From assembly GCA_019915135.1 (NCBI GenBank), contig JAHLMK010000021.1:310001-374000 (forward strand): a stretch of 64,000 bases of DNA, in the 5' to 3' direction. Each line of letters starts with the position of its first letter. The stretch's first letter is position 1. The notes beneath the pieces are model-generated. The model saw only the letters and a program-made list of their open reading frames with translations. It was not told the origin of the DNA and made no database searches. This DNA is from Strobilurus pachycystidiatus. Lineage: Eukaryota; Basidiomycota; Agaricomycetes; Agaricales; Physalacriaceae. This document shows, one piece after another, positions 54,846 to 64,000 of this stretch. The position numbers were made by a program, and so were the translations under genes.

Positions 54846-54913
54846 TGTGTATGATCTGTCAAATTTTTGCTGTTTTTGCTCCACTGCAGTGGGCACTGGG
54901 CTCAGGTCATAAT

Positions 54914-55721
54914 TAGGGTCGTGGAAAAAACCTCTGGGGGTGGTATGATACCTGTATTTTACCTACTAGGGTGGCGCAGTAAACCTCGGCCGTTGGTTTG
55001 AAACCGTTACTTACCGACCTCCATCTTGGCCTAGGTTTCAATACCGTTACTAACGGTTTTGATACCAGCACGTGATGCGCACACGTGATCAGCGCGCCGC
55101 CCTCCCGCCCCATCCCGGCCCTCTTGTCGCTGGTCTCAGGCTTGCCCAGCAGCGCCGAGGCGGTCACGTGAAATCATCACGTGCTGGTATTGAAACCCTC
55201 AAACCTACCCCCCGAGGTTTTGATACCGTATCAATACCGTTAATAACCGCAGTAAACCCTAGGTGTATCAAAACCTAGGGTTTAATGCGCCACCCTATTA
55301 CCTACCCCGCCGCCTCGCCAGGTTTCAAACTGGTTTTTTACCGGTTCCAAACCTGCACGTGATATCTTCACGTGATCCCGCCGCGCGCCTCCCGCCCCAG
55401 TCCCGCCTCGGTCTAGCAGCCACAAATGGCTTCCTAAATCTCAATTCTTAATTTTCTGGGCCTTTATGACTCATCATATTCCTGAAGAGCTTCATATGTT
55501 ACTACTTGTATTGTCTATAGATAGACATTGCACCAAGACATGAGTATTATTACTGCGCCACAAACTGTTCCAGGCTCCCGCCCGCGCATCACATGATTAT
55601 ATCATGTGACAGGTTTCGAACTTCCCTCTCGACCCCCGAGGTTTCAAACCGGTATTTTACCTGGTAATTTACCGGTAAAAAATGTTTCGGTATCCTAACC
55701 TAGGATTTTTCCACTGCCCTA
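54914..55721. mobile_element. TIR element of the TAGGG family, interrupted by a second element
   Basis: The outer ends are inverted: TAGGGTCGTGGAAAAAACCT at 54914 and the reverse complement of TAGGGCAGTGGAAAAATCCT ending at 55721. Removing the inner element and one copy of its duplication leaves about 470 bp, close to the 458 bp of the related element at 52516-52973. The part at 55310-55440 is clearly homologous to that element on the opposite strand. The flanking octamers (GTCATAAT and TTCAGAAG) match at only five of eight positions, so the outer target duplication is eroded or the ends are slightly misplaced. Confidence 0.65.
54959..55305. mobile_element. Nested TIR element with perfect 8-bp TSD
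   Basis: The inner element is 54967-55297 (331 bp). Left end TAGGGTGGCGCAGTAAACC and right end (reverse complement) TAGGGTGGCGCATTAAACC differ at one base. The octamer TTACCTAC is duplicated exactly at 54959-54966 and 55298-55305. It carries paired CACGTG palindromes and ACCGTTA/TAACGG words but no ORF of note. It is a subfamily distinct from the outer element by its GGCGC motif. Confidence 0.85.
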
Positions 55722-55727
55722 TTCAGA

Positions 55728-55854
55728 AGTACCAAAAAACGCCGGACTCGATGGTGCCGAGTAACAATGAATGAATGAATGAATAGTCGATCGAATAGCC
55801 GGGTACTCGATTGACTATCAATGTCTATCATCGAGTCCGGCGTTTTTTGGTACT
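55728..55854. repeat. Short palindromic element, perfect 26-bp inverted repeat
   Basis: AGTACCAAAAAACGCCGG... at 55728-55753 is repeated perfectly in inverted orientation at 55829-55854. If the true ends are CCAAAAAACGCC, the element is flanked by TA on both sides, as in Tc1/mariner-type MITEs. The 75-bp centre holds four ATGA/AATG tandem units. Alternatively it is a hairpin-forming repeat not tied to transposition. Confidence 0.75.
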
Positions 55855-58233
55855 GGTTCGAGTCTACGAGCGAGGATTCAATATTCCGAGCTTAGAGTAC
55901 CCGTACCCATTGCCCGCCACAAGAAACCTCGCACTTTTCATCCTCCGTATCAAGTACTTCGTGCTTCGTGTGACGCACCCTCCTGAAGCGTGGTGTTAAC
56001 TTGTGGCTTTCCCCTTCTCCGTGCCTGGGTTATCGACTCCCTAAGCCCTTTCCCGCCCTCCAGTGTGATACAGTGCTACTGTACCAAACAAAAGCTCCCC
56101 ACAATGGCAACCGCAATGGGTTCCGGGTTCTGGGATTTCTCACCATAGAGTACCTTCCTTCCGGACATTATGCCAGAAAAATGTTGCGTCTTGCTTGCAC
56201 CTGGACCTCCCTAATTGTGAAGGTGGGTGTGTTGTGTGGGGTGTGGTATCTCTCTAGACTCGTCCCCCCCCTTATATTGGGCAGTGGGCAAATGCAAATG
56301 AATGAATACCATGGTCCATATCCGCGCCTGGGACAAGACGCTTTGCACTCGGAGGTGACCCGGACTCGGACTCGGAGCGAAGACAGTTTCCCTATGTACA
56401 GTAGTACCAAACAGCCTTCCAGTTCCAGTACTTGGTGGAACTTCTTCCTCGTGAAGTGGTTGGGTACCGCAATAGGGTTATGGGAGACACAACTTGAAGT
56501 CCAATCGCACTTCGGTATGAGCAGCGTACAGAAGAGCACCGAGAAATGTTTGTTGCGATGAGCCTGGTATCTCTCTAACCTCAGTAGCTGGGGGCTCTAT
56601 CTGGGAGCAGGAGGGTGGCTCCGCAACAGACGACTTTGACCGTAGGGTAGGTGAATTGATACCTGAGATGATAACTCAGCGGTCCTCGGCGTAACAGACC
56701 TTGCAGGCTGCGCGGTCCTTAAGTTTATAGGAACAACAACAAACGACAGAAAATGGGGGCGGATCAGTCTTCGTGCCCGAGAGCGAACTCATTCCGGTCT
56801 TGTAATCGAAACCTCGTCAGTCTCTATACCAAAGCTACGATGATGCACCGATAGGATACCCATCGTTCGATGTGCGCAAACTAGGCGATCCACGAGGTGT
56901 GTGCCAGTTTTCCGAGACTTGCTGTCAGTTTCGAATAATATACACTTACGCGCTCCACGCGACGCAATCACTGCATAATCCTCGTGTAAGTAAGAGGCGC
57001 AGAAGGAAAGGTCTTCGAGTGTCAGCGCCTTTTGACGAATCCGCGATAGACCCGGTTGACCGTGACGGCGAATGGACACCGTTCCCCGGCGTGACAGAAC
57101 CATCGTCCGTCCTGGAGGCTGCGCTAGACAGAAAAGGTCTCGGTTCGGTCGCCCATCGTCCATCTCGTCTTTCAACGGAAAATCGGACAGTCTCCCCAAC
57201 AACCAGCTTTTAAAACTTGGTGGTTCGATCTGTAATGTCTGCTTCAAACAGAAACTTAGGGTCTCCCCGATGCGACGCGTTCAAATTCCTCGTGAGAAGA
57301 GGCGCACCGGGTTCGCGACACGATGGGGAAGGCCGTAGTCAGGAATGAGTTTGAGTGTCAGCAGTCTCACGTTGAAAAGTAGTCTGATCTGCGCGCCAAA
57401 CCGTTACACGACTCAGCCTTTTCTCACCTCCCATAGACTCACAAAGAAAGGGTAGAAATGAAAATGCATTGCGTGAGCTTTTCGTCTCTTCCCCCACCAC
57501 CATACATACACGACTCCTCGTAGATCTGTACACCTAGAATACCATGTACACCTTGAGAAAATGCAGGTCAGCGACGCCCCAAGGCATGGAGGGTAGGTGA
57601 CAACACACTACATAAGTCTAGTCCAGCTTGGCGGCGTCGTCAAATGGTCCCTCCCCAGACGTAGACGTCGTAATCTGTCTGGGAGCCGGAGGGTGGGGCG
57701 CTCGACGAATCCGCCATAGACTACTCGTCCACCGCATCGACGAAAGGCCGTCCTTGCCAAACGAATCGACGAAAGAGACAGTTTCCCAATATTGTGCGCA
57801 GACGGAGGAGCGTGCCAGCTTCCGGGCTTCGTCTTGTATCGTTATCAGGAAGGAAGATATAATATATGCGAAAGTTCTCGCTTCGTCCGGTCGCGAAGTG
57901 GGTGTCAGACTCGGACGGAGTCACGGTCGACAGGAAGGTGATCTAGAAGAGTCGGAACGCAGACAGAAGATCAAAGCAATAGCAAGCTCTACATAATCAT
58001 TGACAGGACGAGAGTCTGAGTAGGGAGAGACGCGCAAGCAGTGCAGCCGTGCTTGCACCTATTTACCATCCCCTTCAGAGCGCGCGTCCGAACCTTATTT
58101 CCCTCCCACTCCAGCGCCCTGCTTACCGTCCCTCGTACGTGCCACCCCACCGGAAAGAACAACAGTAGACTCTAAACTTGGATCTAGGCCGGACGACCCC
58201 ACACGACCCCCAAAAAAACTAGGAAAAATCACG
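55855..58233. other. 2.4-kb region made largely of duplicated non-coding segments
   Basis: No gene called; the longest frame (56001-56561) has no ATG start and overlaps repeated DNA. The stretch 57063-57645 is an inverted partial copy of 58930-59515 (end of NAC-beta and its 3' flank). 56180-56310 resembles 60222-60320 in inverted orientation (GTTGCGTCTTGCTTGCACCT against its complement). The right end, from about 58000, is the EGD1 promoter and 5' UTR. Confidence 0.6.
57063..57645 (-). repeat. Inverted partial copy of the NAC-beta 3' end and flank
   Basis: Read on the minus strand from 57645, it begins GACGACGCCGCCAAGCTGG ACTAGACTTA, which is the coding end and stop of EGD1 (58947-58976). 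It continues collinearly through the 3' flank (GGTGGTGGGGGAAGAGACG, AATGCATTTTCATTTC, GAACCCGGTGCGCCTCTTC) to the match of 59515. Scattered substitutions and small gaps are present. Confidence 0.75.
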
Positions 58234-58970
58234 ATGGACCCAGCAAAGTTGGCAAAATTGCAGGCGGCGGCGGCGGCGAACCGGATTGGTGCGTTGGGTT
58301 CATTGGATTTGCGAGGTCATCCCCATCCCACTCCATGACCTGGTTGTGAAGGATGTATTTTTTGGCATAAACCAGTTGCCTGTAGGGGAAGTCGGGATGG
58401 CGGGATTTCGCGCCACACACTCAGCGATCCCTTTTCCTTTCACATGTCCACTTGGTCTTTCCATCGCTCTCGCTAACTAATCTCCTTCCATCCAGGTGGT
58501 AAAGGCACCGTGCGCCGAAAAGTTGTGCGGCGGACAAAGCCCGCCGCGGCGCAGGACGACAAGAAGCTCCAGGGCGCGCTCAAGAAGCTCAACGTGCAGC
58601 CGATCGCGGGCGTCGAGGAAGTGAACATGTTCCAGGAGGACGGCAACGTGCTGCACTTTGTCGCACCAAAGGGTCAGTCAGCTCAACTTGATTCTTCTGG
58701 TGTTCTAATTCTCATCTTGCAGTGCACGCCTCGCTGTCCGCCAACACCCTCGCGATCTACGGCGCCGCACAGCAGAAGGAGCTCACCGAGCTCGTGCCGG
58801 GCATCCTCAACCAGCTCGGCCCCGACTCCCTCGCGTCCCTCCGCAAGCTCGCCGAGAGCTACCAGGCCATCCAGCCCCAGGCGCAGGCCGCATCCAAAGA
58901 GGAGGAAGACGACGACGACGACGTCCCCGACTTGGTGGACAACTTTGACGACGCCGCCAAGCTGGACTAG
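58234..58970 (+). CDS. EGD1: Nascent polypeptide-associated complex subunit beta
   Basis: Ribosome-bound chaperone subunit (NAC-beta, BTF3-like) that shields nascent chains. Exons 58234-58288, 58496-58672 and 58723-58970 give 159 residues. The N terminus [20 protein letters not shown] and the basic ribosome-binding motif [23 protein letters not shown] (split here by an intron after NRI) are followed by the NAC fold: [54 protein letters not shown]. The C terminus is acidic ([18 protein letters not shown]). It is complete and typical in length. The last 40 coding bases and the 3' flank occur again in inverted form at 57540-57645 and in altered direct form at 59600. Confidence 0.95.
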
Positions 58971-59554
58971 ACTTAGTGTGTTATTATCCTTACATCCTCC
59001 TTGCCTGGCAACACTGACCTGTGGTTTTTTTCGAAGGTGTACATTGTATTCTAGGTGTACAGATCTACGGGAGTCGCGTGTGCTTCGTGTATGTATGGTG
59101 GTGGGGGAAGAGACGAAAAGTTCACGCAATGCATTTTCATTTCTATCCTTTGTTTGTGAGGTAAGAAGGAGTCTGGGTAACGGTTTGGCGTGCAGATCAA
59201 ACTACTTTTCACCACATCGGTGTCGTGAGACGCTGACACCCGAACTAACCTTCCCCACACATGAAAGTCGTGTTGCGAACCCGGTGCGCCTCTTCACGAG
59301 GACTTTGAACGGGGGAGACTCAGCGATAAGTTTCTGTTTGTAGCTGACATACAGGTTGAACCACCAAGTCTCAAGAGCTGGTTGTTGGGCAGACTGTCCG
59401 ATTTTCCGTTGAAAAAACGCCTTTCGGTAGATGGACGATGAGCAACCGAACCGCGACCTTTTCTGTCTGCAGGACGGACAATCGTTCTGTGACGCCGGGG
59501 AACGCTATCGCCCACCAAACAGGCACTGTGTGGCCGGATTCGTCAAGCACCATC

Positions 59555-59790
59555 TTGCCACTCCCAGATAGAGTCGTAAGTCCACATCTGGGGAGGGACG
59601 ACCTCAATGACGCCGCCAATGAGTGAGTTATCATCATTACACCCTCCTTCGTCGCTGACCTGTGTTGTTACTCTTAGGTGCACATTGTACAGATCGTGTA
59701 TGTATGGTGGTGGGGGTAGAGACGAAAACTATCCTCATCTCTCTATCCTTTCTTTATATGAGTTGATTCGTGTAACGGTACTGCATGCAC
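59555..59790 (+). repeat. Direct diverged copy of the NAC-beta 3' flank
   Basis: The text GACGCCGCCAATGAGTGAG, then ACACCCTCCTTCGTCGCTGACC, then GTGTATGTATGGTGGTGGGGG, AGAGACGAAAA and TCTATCCTTTCTTT follows the order of 58947-59155 with losses. Just upstream, CTCCCAGATAGAGTC...TCTGGGGAGGGACGA matches the reverse complement of about 57655-57700, so this copy and the inverted copy share sequence absent from EGD1 itself. Confidence 0.7.
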
Positions 59791-60884
59791 AGACTCATAG
59801 GGACATCGACACTCTCGCGGGCCTCCGAGAAGTTTTCCCGAGAAAACTGGAAGCTCGGTAGGACGCGAGACGATGGCCGTTCAATATTGCTTTGTCGCCT
59901 GAATGGGATTCAGCGAGTCTGGACGAAACGAAAAGCCTCGCATTTCCTTCCTCGTTTTGTGGGGTAAGGATTACCCTCCATTACTTGGAAAGCTCGCGTT
60001 GCGAAACCTCCAACTACTTTCATCTTCGTTGGGAGATATGTGTCTCTCACAACCCGCATGATTCGGAGTCGTGTTACGGAACTTGGCGCGCCTCAGTGTG
60101 GGACGCTCCTCCCCCGTCCTCCCGAAGCTGATGAACCGCCAAGTCCGAGTCCTGGAGGTGGTCGACACCTGGGATGAGAAGCGTCTTGCACCATTTCTGT
60201 CGTGCGCGCATTCATTCATCCGGCCACTGGCACCCAATATCACTTGATCAATCGGACCGAGTAAGGTGGATGAGTCGCTCCCCCCACCATCACAGCGTAT
60301 GTTTGGGGAGGTGCAAGCAAGACGCAACGTTCGGTGGCGGGTGCTCCGCCTGTCTGGCCGATTCGTGGACGGAAGGCGCAAAATGAGTGATGCGATGCGA
60401 TGTGGTGAAGCGCATATCTGCAAGTCCCGGTAGCTGCAGCGCCCGTTACAGCAGTGCGGAACGTGGCCTTAGACTTTCGGTACCATAGCAATGGTCCTGG
60501 TTTGTATGTACTGGCCATGGTTGTACAAGGATGGGAGCTGAGAGGGTCGGAGAAGGGCAAAGCCACAAGTTAGTATTACCGTACAACACACCTCTAGAGG
60601 GTGCTGGCATCTTGACCACAATCGTCGCCGTTGAAGCATTCCCGGGGGTGAAAGAGAACTGACTGCCAACGAGCCCAAGCTTGCGGACGCGGCACCTGCA
60701 TCTGCGCCAGTCGGCAGTGGCACACCTGGAAATTGAGTTATCCCTTGGGACAGAGAGGCGGGCTTGTGAACTTGTAAGTGGTCAGGAGGTTCACGTACCG
60801 GTTGCCAGTGGCCATCCTACTGAGTACCCAGACTCACAGGAGCCTAGAAATTTGTAACCTCAGCCTGGCGAAAAATTGAGATCT

Positions 60885-60975
60885 CAAATGAAGTAACGGT
60901 TACAAACCGACGGCCGAGGACCTAGGTTTAAACTAGTTACTACTGCGCAGTGCGTCTGGCGCCACCCTGGTCCCT
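60885..60975 (-). mobile_element. Truncated relic of the TAGGG-family element
   Basis: Read on the minus strand it runs CAGGGTGGCGCCAGACGC..., CCTAGGTCCTCGGCCGTCGG, TTTGTAACCGTTACTT. This matches the left part of the nested element at 54967 (AGGGTGGCGCAGTAAACCTC, GGCCGTTGGTTTGAAACCGTTACTT). The other end is missing or unrecognisable and no target duplication is visible. Confidence 0.6.
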
Positions 60976-61042
60976 ACTGCCGCTCGGCGCTCGTCGCTCG
61001 AGTCAGACGTGGCGCAAAAAGGACCTTCCTCCAGCGGACAAA

Positions 61043-61139
61043 CGACACCAGCAGGATTCGAACCTGCGCCCTACAAGAGGAACAGATTGAGCCTCGGAGG
61101 AGTTCGAATCTGTCGCCGTAACCACTTGGCTATAGTGCC
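61043..61139 (-). tRNA. tRNA-Ser (anticodon CGA) with 15-nt intron
   Basis: Read on the minus strand: acceptor GGCACTA pairs with TGGTGTC, the D arm is GCC/GGC, and the anticodon stem ACAGA/TCTGT holds loop TTCGAA...A interrupted by the intron CTCCTCCGAGGCTCA after position 37. The anticodon is CGA (reads UCG). A long variable arm (CCTC/GGG) and T arm GCAGG-TTCGAAT-CCTGC confirm a serine tRNA. Confidence 0.9.
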
Positions 61140-61511
61140 TGTACAGCTTGAGGTTATGAGGAAGGATTCAAGGACGCCACTGATCGTCGATCGCTTGGTA
61201 TTTTGAACTCCGCAAAGGCAAGTCCCGACAATGGACATATCTTGGGAGGTACTACGACAATCAGTCATCGAAAAAGATCCTCTGCTTTGGCATAGGACTG
61301 GTACTCTCAAAATATCAGCTCATCTGTTACTCCTGCGGCTTGCATAACTTATCTCTCTGGGAAGCCCCACACGCCACACGCCACTGTCATCATATCAATG
61401 TCATCTCCTCAACTACCGGATGCATACACTTATATATACCGACTCTCCACCCCAATCCCACGCAGTAACCTACTGCGCAAAATCCATCGCTCAAAGCTTC
61501 TGTCTTGATTA

Positions 61512-62394
61512 ATGCCTCAAGCATATCCGCCCCCACCCGCCATGCCTGCGGGGCCCCAGTCACGCGTAATGCAAAGCGCATATGGGGATACCGACGCCAC
61601 ATCTAGCGAGGGACCAGTGGATCCAGAAAAACAAAAGGTCGACAATGAGCTCGCAGATCGTCTTAGTGGACTTATCGAGGACGCAAACGCACGGGTCGTT
61701 CCAATAACCAGGCTGATCCGGCAGGTGAGTGACGCGCTTTCGTCAGCTATTATATCGGTTGAGCCTCACCTCTACCTAGCACATCGAAGCAATGCACGCA
61801 CGTCCTGAAGACGAACGTGACGAGGATGAGCTGATCCGACAAGTCAAACCTCTTCTCGAACACGCCGAGCCTATTCTGCACGAGACAAACGGCGCTGTCC
61901 GTGGCGCTGACCCCGACAAGCGCTTGAGTAAGAAAGCGACACGCCATGCGAAAAGTCATGTCGCGACACCGCAGGAGCAGAGATTGGCGGAGGCTATTCG
62001 AGTCGTAAGTTGAAAGCTCTGAATTCCTTGTGGCGTTCTGATGAGCACTCTTTGCAGCTCGTGGAAGAAGTCGGCGGAACAATCGAATGGGCAAAGAACA
62101 AACTCGATGCGTTTCCCAAGGCGAAGAGAGACCTCGGCCCTCTCCTTGACGCGCTTGGGGCGCCGCTGACACAGATCGTGGGAGGCGTGGCGATGCTCCT
62201 CGCGGGCGTGCTTAACCTCGTGGGGAACCTCCTCAACGGACTTGGCCTCGGTAATTTGTTGAAAGCTGTGGTTGAGGGTTTGGTGGGTCATTTTGCTTAT
62301 TGACCGAGGGGGGGAGAAGTTGACGTGTTTTCTCTGTTAGGGCCTCGATAAGATCTATGGGAGTCTTGGGTTCGGGAAGATGTTCAGCTTTTGA
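61512..62394 (+). CDS. DUF6987-like protein, copy 1
   Basis: Protein of unknown function, resembling the LEA-like DUF6987 proteins of fungi. Four exons. Start MPQAYPPPPAMPAGPQSR, then QSAYGDTDATSSEGPVDPEK and a helical region (VDNELADRLSGLIEDANAR), HIEAMHARPEDERDEDELI, LLEHAEPILHETNGAVRG, LVEEVGGTIEWAKNKLDAF, LGPLLDALGAPLTQIVGG and a strongly hydrophobic helix VAMLLAGVLNLVGNLLNGLG. The last exon gives GLDKIYGSLGFGKMFSF and stop 62392-62394. The hydrophobic segment suggests membrane association or amphipathic stress-protein behaviour. Convergent with its paralogue at 62670; introns are at the same four codons. Confidence 0.77.
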
Positions 62395-62669
62395 TTCTGT
62401 ACCTCCGCTCGAAGCCTCGAGACAGTCAAAAATGTATCCATATCCGTCGTGTTGTATATGTAGTGGAGTTGACAATGAGCTTGACACGGTTGCCAACTGT
62501 CATTTAGCTTGGGTCCCACAACTAGTCAATATCCATCCGATTCCATCGTTTGAAGACATGGTCACGGTGTACATATTCAAAAGTCCCGACACTTTGTTTC
62601 ACTTGATACACAGATACACTATACAGGCAGAGATATTGCTACATTGTTCATAGGAAGAATTTCTCGTGT

Positions 62670-63538
62670 TTAATAGGTGAATATACTCCCCAGCCCAAGA
62701 CTTCCGTAGATTTTGTCGAGGCCCTAATGACGCGTCAGACTGTTTGTTCGTTCCAGAAAATTCTGTGGTACTCACCAGCGCTGTGACAAGGCCCTTCAAG
62801 AGTCCACCTAATCCCAGACCGTTCAACAGGTTACCCACAAGGTTCAGCACGCCTGCGAGAAGGAGTCCGACGCCTCCAACAATTTGAGTCAGCGGTTGCG
62901 ACATCGCGTCGAGGAGAGGGCCCAAGTCCTTCTTTGCCTTGGGGAACGCATCAAGCTTGTTCTTCGCCCACTCGATCGTACCGCCGACTTCTTCGACGAG
63001 CTAGGATGGAAAATCAACATCGGGGTATGGACTATGACACAATGTACATACCACGCGAAGAGCCTCCGCTAGTCTCTGCTCATGCGGCGTTGCCTTATGA
63101 GACTTCACATGACGGGTAGCCTTCTTGCTCAACCTCTTGTCGGGATCGGCGCCGCGTATGGCACCGTGGGTCTCGTTCAAGATTTGCTCGGCCTGTTCCA
63201 ACAGAGGCTTCACTTGCTTGACGAGTTCGTCTTCGTTGCGCTCCTCGTCCGGGCGCGCAAACATTGCGTCGATGTGCTATGGAGCGAGTCAGAGAAAGAG
63301 GATGAGGAAAGGGCGATCAACTAACCTGCCGAATCATCTTGGTCAATGGTACCACCCGTTCGTTGGCTTCCTCGATGATAGAGCTGAGGCGGTCGGCCAG
63401 CTCATCGTCAACCTTCTGCTTTTCTGGATCCTGGGCACCTTCGGTCGAAGTAGCGTCGGTATCACCGAACGCACTTTGCATGAAGCCGCGATCGGGGGCC
63501 ATTTGAGGCGCGTCTCCAACAACATTGGCTTGTGACAT
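62670..63538 (-). CDS. DUF6987-like protein, copy 2
   Basis: Paralogue of the gene at 61512 in inverted, tail-to-tail position. Start MSQANVVGDAPQMAPDRG at 63538, then QSAFGDTDATSTEGAQDPEK, VDDELADRLSSIIEEANER, HIDAMFARPDEERNEDELV, LLEQAEQILNETHGAIRGAD, LVEEVGGTIEWAKNKLDAF, LGPLLDAMSQPLTQIVGGV, LLAGVLNLVGNLLNGLGLG. The last exon (62728 downwards, after an intron ending CATTAG) gives GLDKIYGSLGLGSIFTY and stop at 62670. The spacer between the two stops is only 275 bp. The identical PDKRLSKKATRH box in both is the most conserved stretch. Confidence 0.77.
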
Positions 63539-64000
63539 GATGGGTTTTTGTTTTAGAGCAAGTTTGAAGGGTTTAGGAAGGGTGTGTTTGAGGGTAGTAA
63601 ACCTAGAGACGTACGGCTATAAGTAGGTAGTCAAGCCCACCGTGCGCTGGATGACAATAGTATGACGGTACAGTTGCCAGTGATGCAAAGTGGCGGTGGA
63701 GCGGTGCGGGAAACTGGTGGACGTGCTCTTTGGAGAAATGTATGGTCATCATTCCCAACTTAGAGGTCGTTATGTATACTGTAGCAACGAGTGGCCCAAG
63801 ACTCCAACAGGCACAGTCGAGGCACTCGTGGTTCAAGGATTTCAAATCCGATGGTGGTTCCTGCCAAGATCAACTGTGTCACAGTCGGTGCGTGCGACTT
63901 TTGCGCTGCAGTGCCGCTGAGTGCCGCCACTGTGCCGCCCCTCCGGCGAAGTCACGACTGTCACGATCGCAACCTATACGGTATTATTACGTTGACCGAC
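63539..64000. other. Promoter side of DUF6987-like copy 2 and window edge
   Basis: No gene recognised in the last 460 bp. A tandem GCGCTGCAGTGCCGCTGAGTG segment near 63903-63930 is a short imperfect repeat of GTGCCGC. The window ends without entering an identifiable gene. Confidence 0.4.

Larger units (their letters stand above)
58971..61042. other. 2-kb region without genes, rich in duplicated DNA
   Basis: Holds the EGD1 3' flank and its direct copy, the counterpart of the inverted repeat, and a relic of a TAGGG-family TIR element near 60885-60975. ORFs here coincide with repeated DNA and are not called. Confidence 0.5.

Noticed and set aside
54238..54846. 202-codon minus-strand frame across coactosin and the tRNA
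   Set aside because: Antisense of two confident genes.
54906..55729. 8-bp target duplication for the outer nested element
   Set aside because: Octamers GTCATAAT and TTCAGAAG match at only five positions, not enough to claim a duplication.
56001..56561. 186-codon plus-strand open frame
   Set aside because: Begins with TTG, overlaps a segment repeated in inverted form near 60.3 kb, and shows no domain.
56789..57247. 152-codon minus-strand open frame
   Set aside because: Lies in the inverted copy of the EGD1 3' flank, has no ATG start and is not conserved as protein in the other copies.
1..64000. CRISPR array, bacterial defence or phage-like system
   Set aside because: No regularly spaced identical repeats and no bacterial-type genes; all supported genes are intron-containing fungal genes.

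Overview
The window looks like nuclear DNA of a filamentous basidiomycete, most likely a wood-decay-type Agaricomycete. Genes are broken by many short GT-AG introns of roughly 45-65 nt. The gene families fit too: a GPI-anchored 'macrofage activating glycoprotein' relative, a DUF6534-type membrane protein, several P450s, an expanded F-box family and Zn2Cys6 regulators. All coordinates were read by eye; exon borders were inferred from frame, splice consensus and family alignment known from memory, not from searches.

Layout. 1-330: 3' end of a possible F-box-like gene. 749-2193 (-): disrupted GH43 glycoside hydrolase. 2814-5529 (+): Sec2/Rabin8-type Rab GEF. 5706-7751 (-): P450. 8131-8973: non-autonomous TIR transposon with a 9-bp target duplication. 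9862-11264 (-): DUF6534-like membrane protein. 12740-14234 (-): GPI-anchored secreted protein. 15549-17479 (+): CYP53-like P450. 17698-18334 (+): single-TM orphan. 19089-20043 (+), 31931-32281 (-) and 36006-36420 (+): three paralogues sharing a short C-terminal module and a 7-nt last exon. 20569-22133 (-), 28031-29579 (+) and 30059-31604 (+): three F-box paralogues, with an intact-looking MYND-finger gene at 26777-27913 (-) and a broken copy of part of it at 29780-29980. 22827-24133 (-) and 24411-25641 (+): head-to-head class 3 lipases. 25948-26567 (-): Par14-type parvulin. 32490-34732 (-): Cue3/ASCC2. 37172-38425 (+): PAQR/haemolysin-III membrane protein. 39603-41498 (+): third P450. 43518-45077 and 46120-47585 (+): tandem arrestin-like genes. 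47845-51211 (+): Zn2Cys6 regulator with a 6-nt microexon and a GC-AG intron.

The right-hand part (52.5-61 kb) mixes small housekeeping genes with repeats. It holds two identical inverted tRNA-Thr(CGT) genes, a His/Gly/Pro-rich small protein, coactosin, NAC-beta (EGD1) and an intron-containing tRNA-Ser(CGA). Among them lie several TIR elements, one nested inside another with an exact 8-bp target duplication, and inverted and direct duplicates of the NAC-beta 3' flank. It ends with a convergent pair of DUF6987-like paralogues (61512-62394 + and 62670-63538 -).

The strongest themes are local gene duplication (F-box x3, terminal-module proteins x3, lipases x2, arrestins x2, DUF6987 x2) and small non-autonomous DNA transposons with readable target-site duplications. 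No virus, CRISPR array or bacterial-type system was seen.
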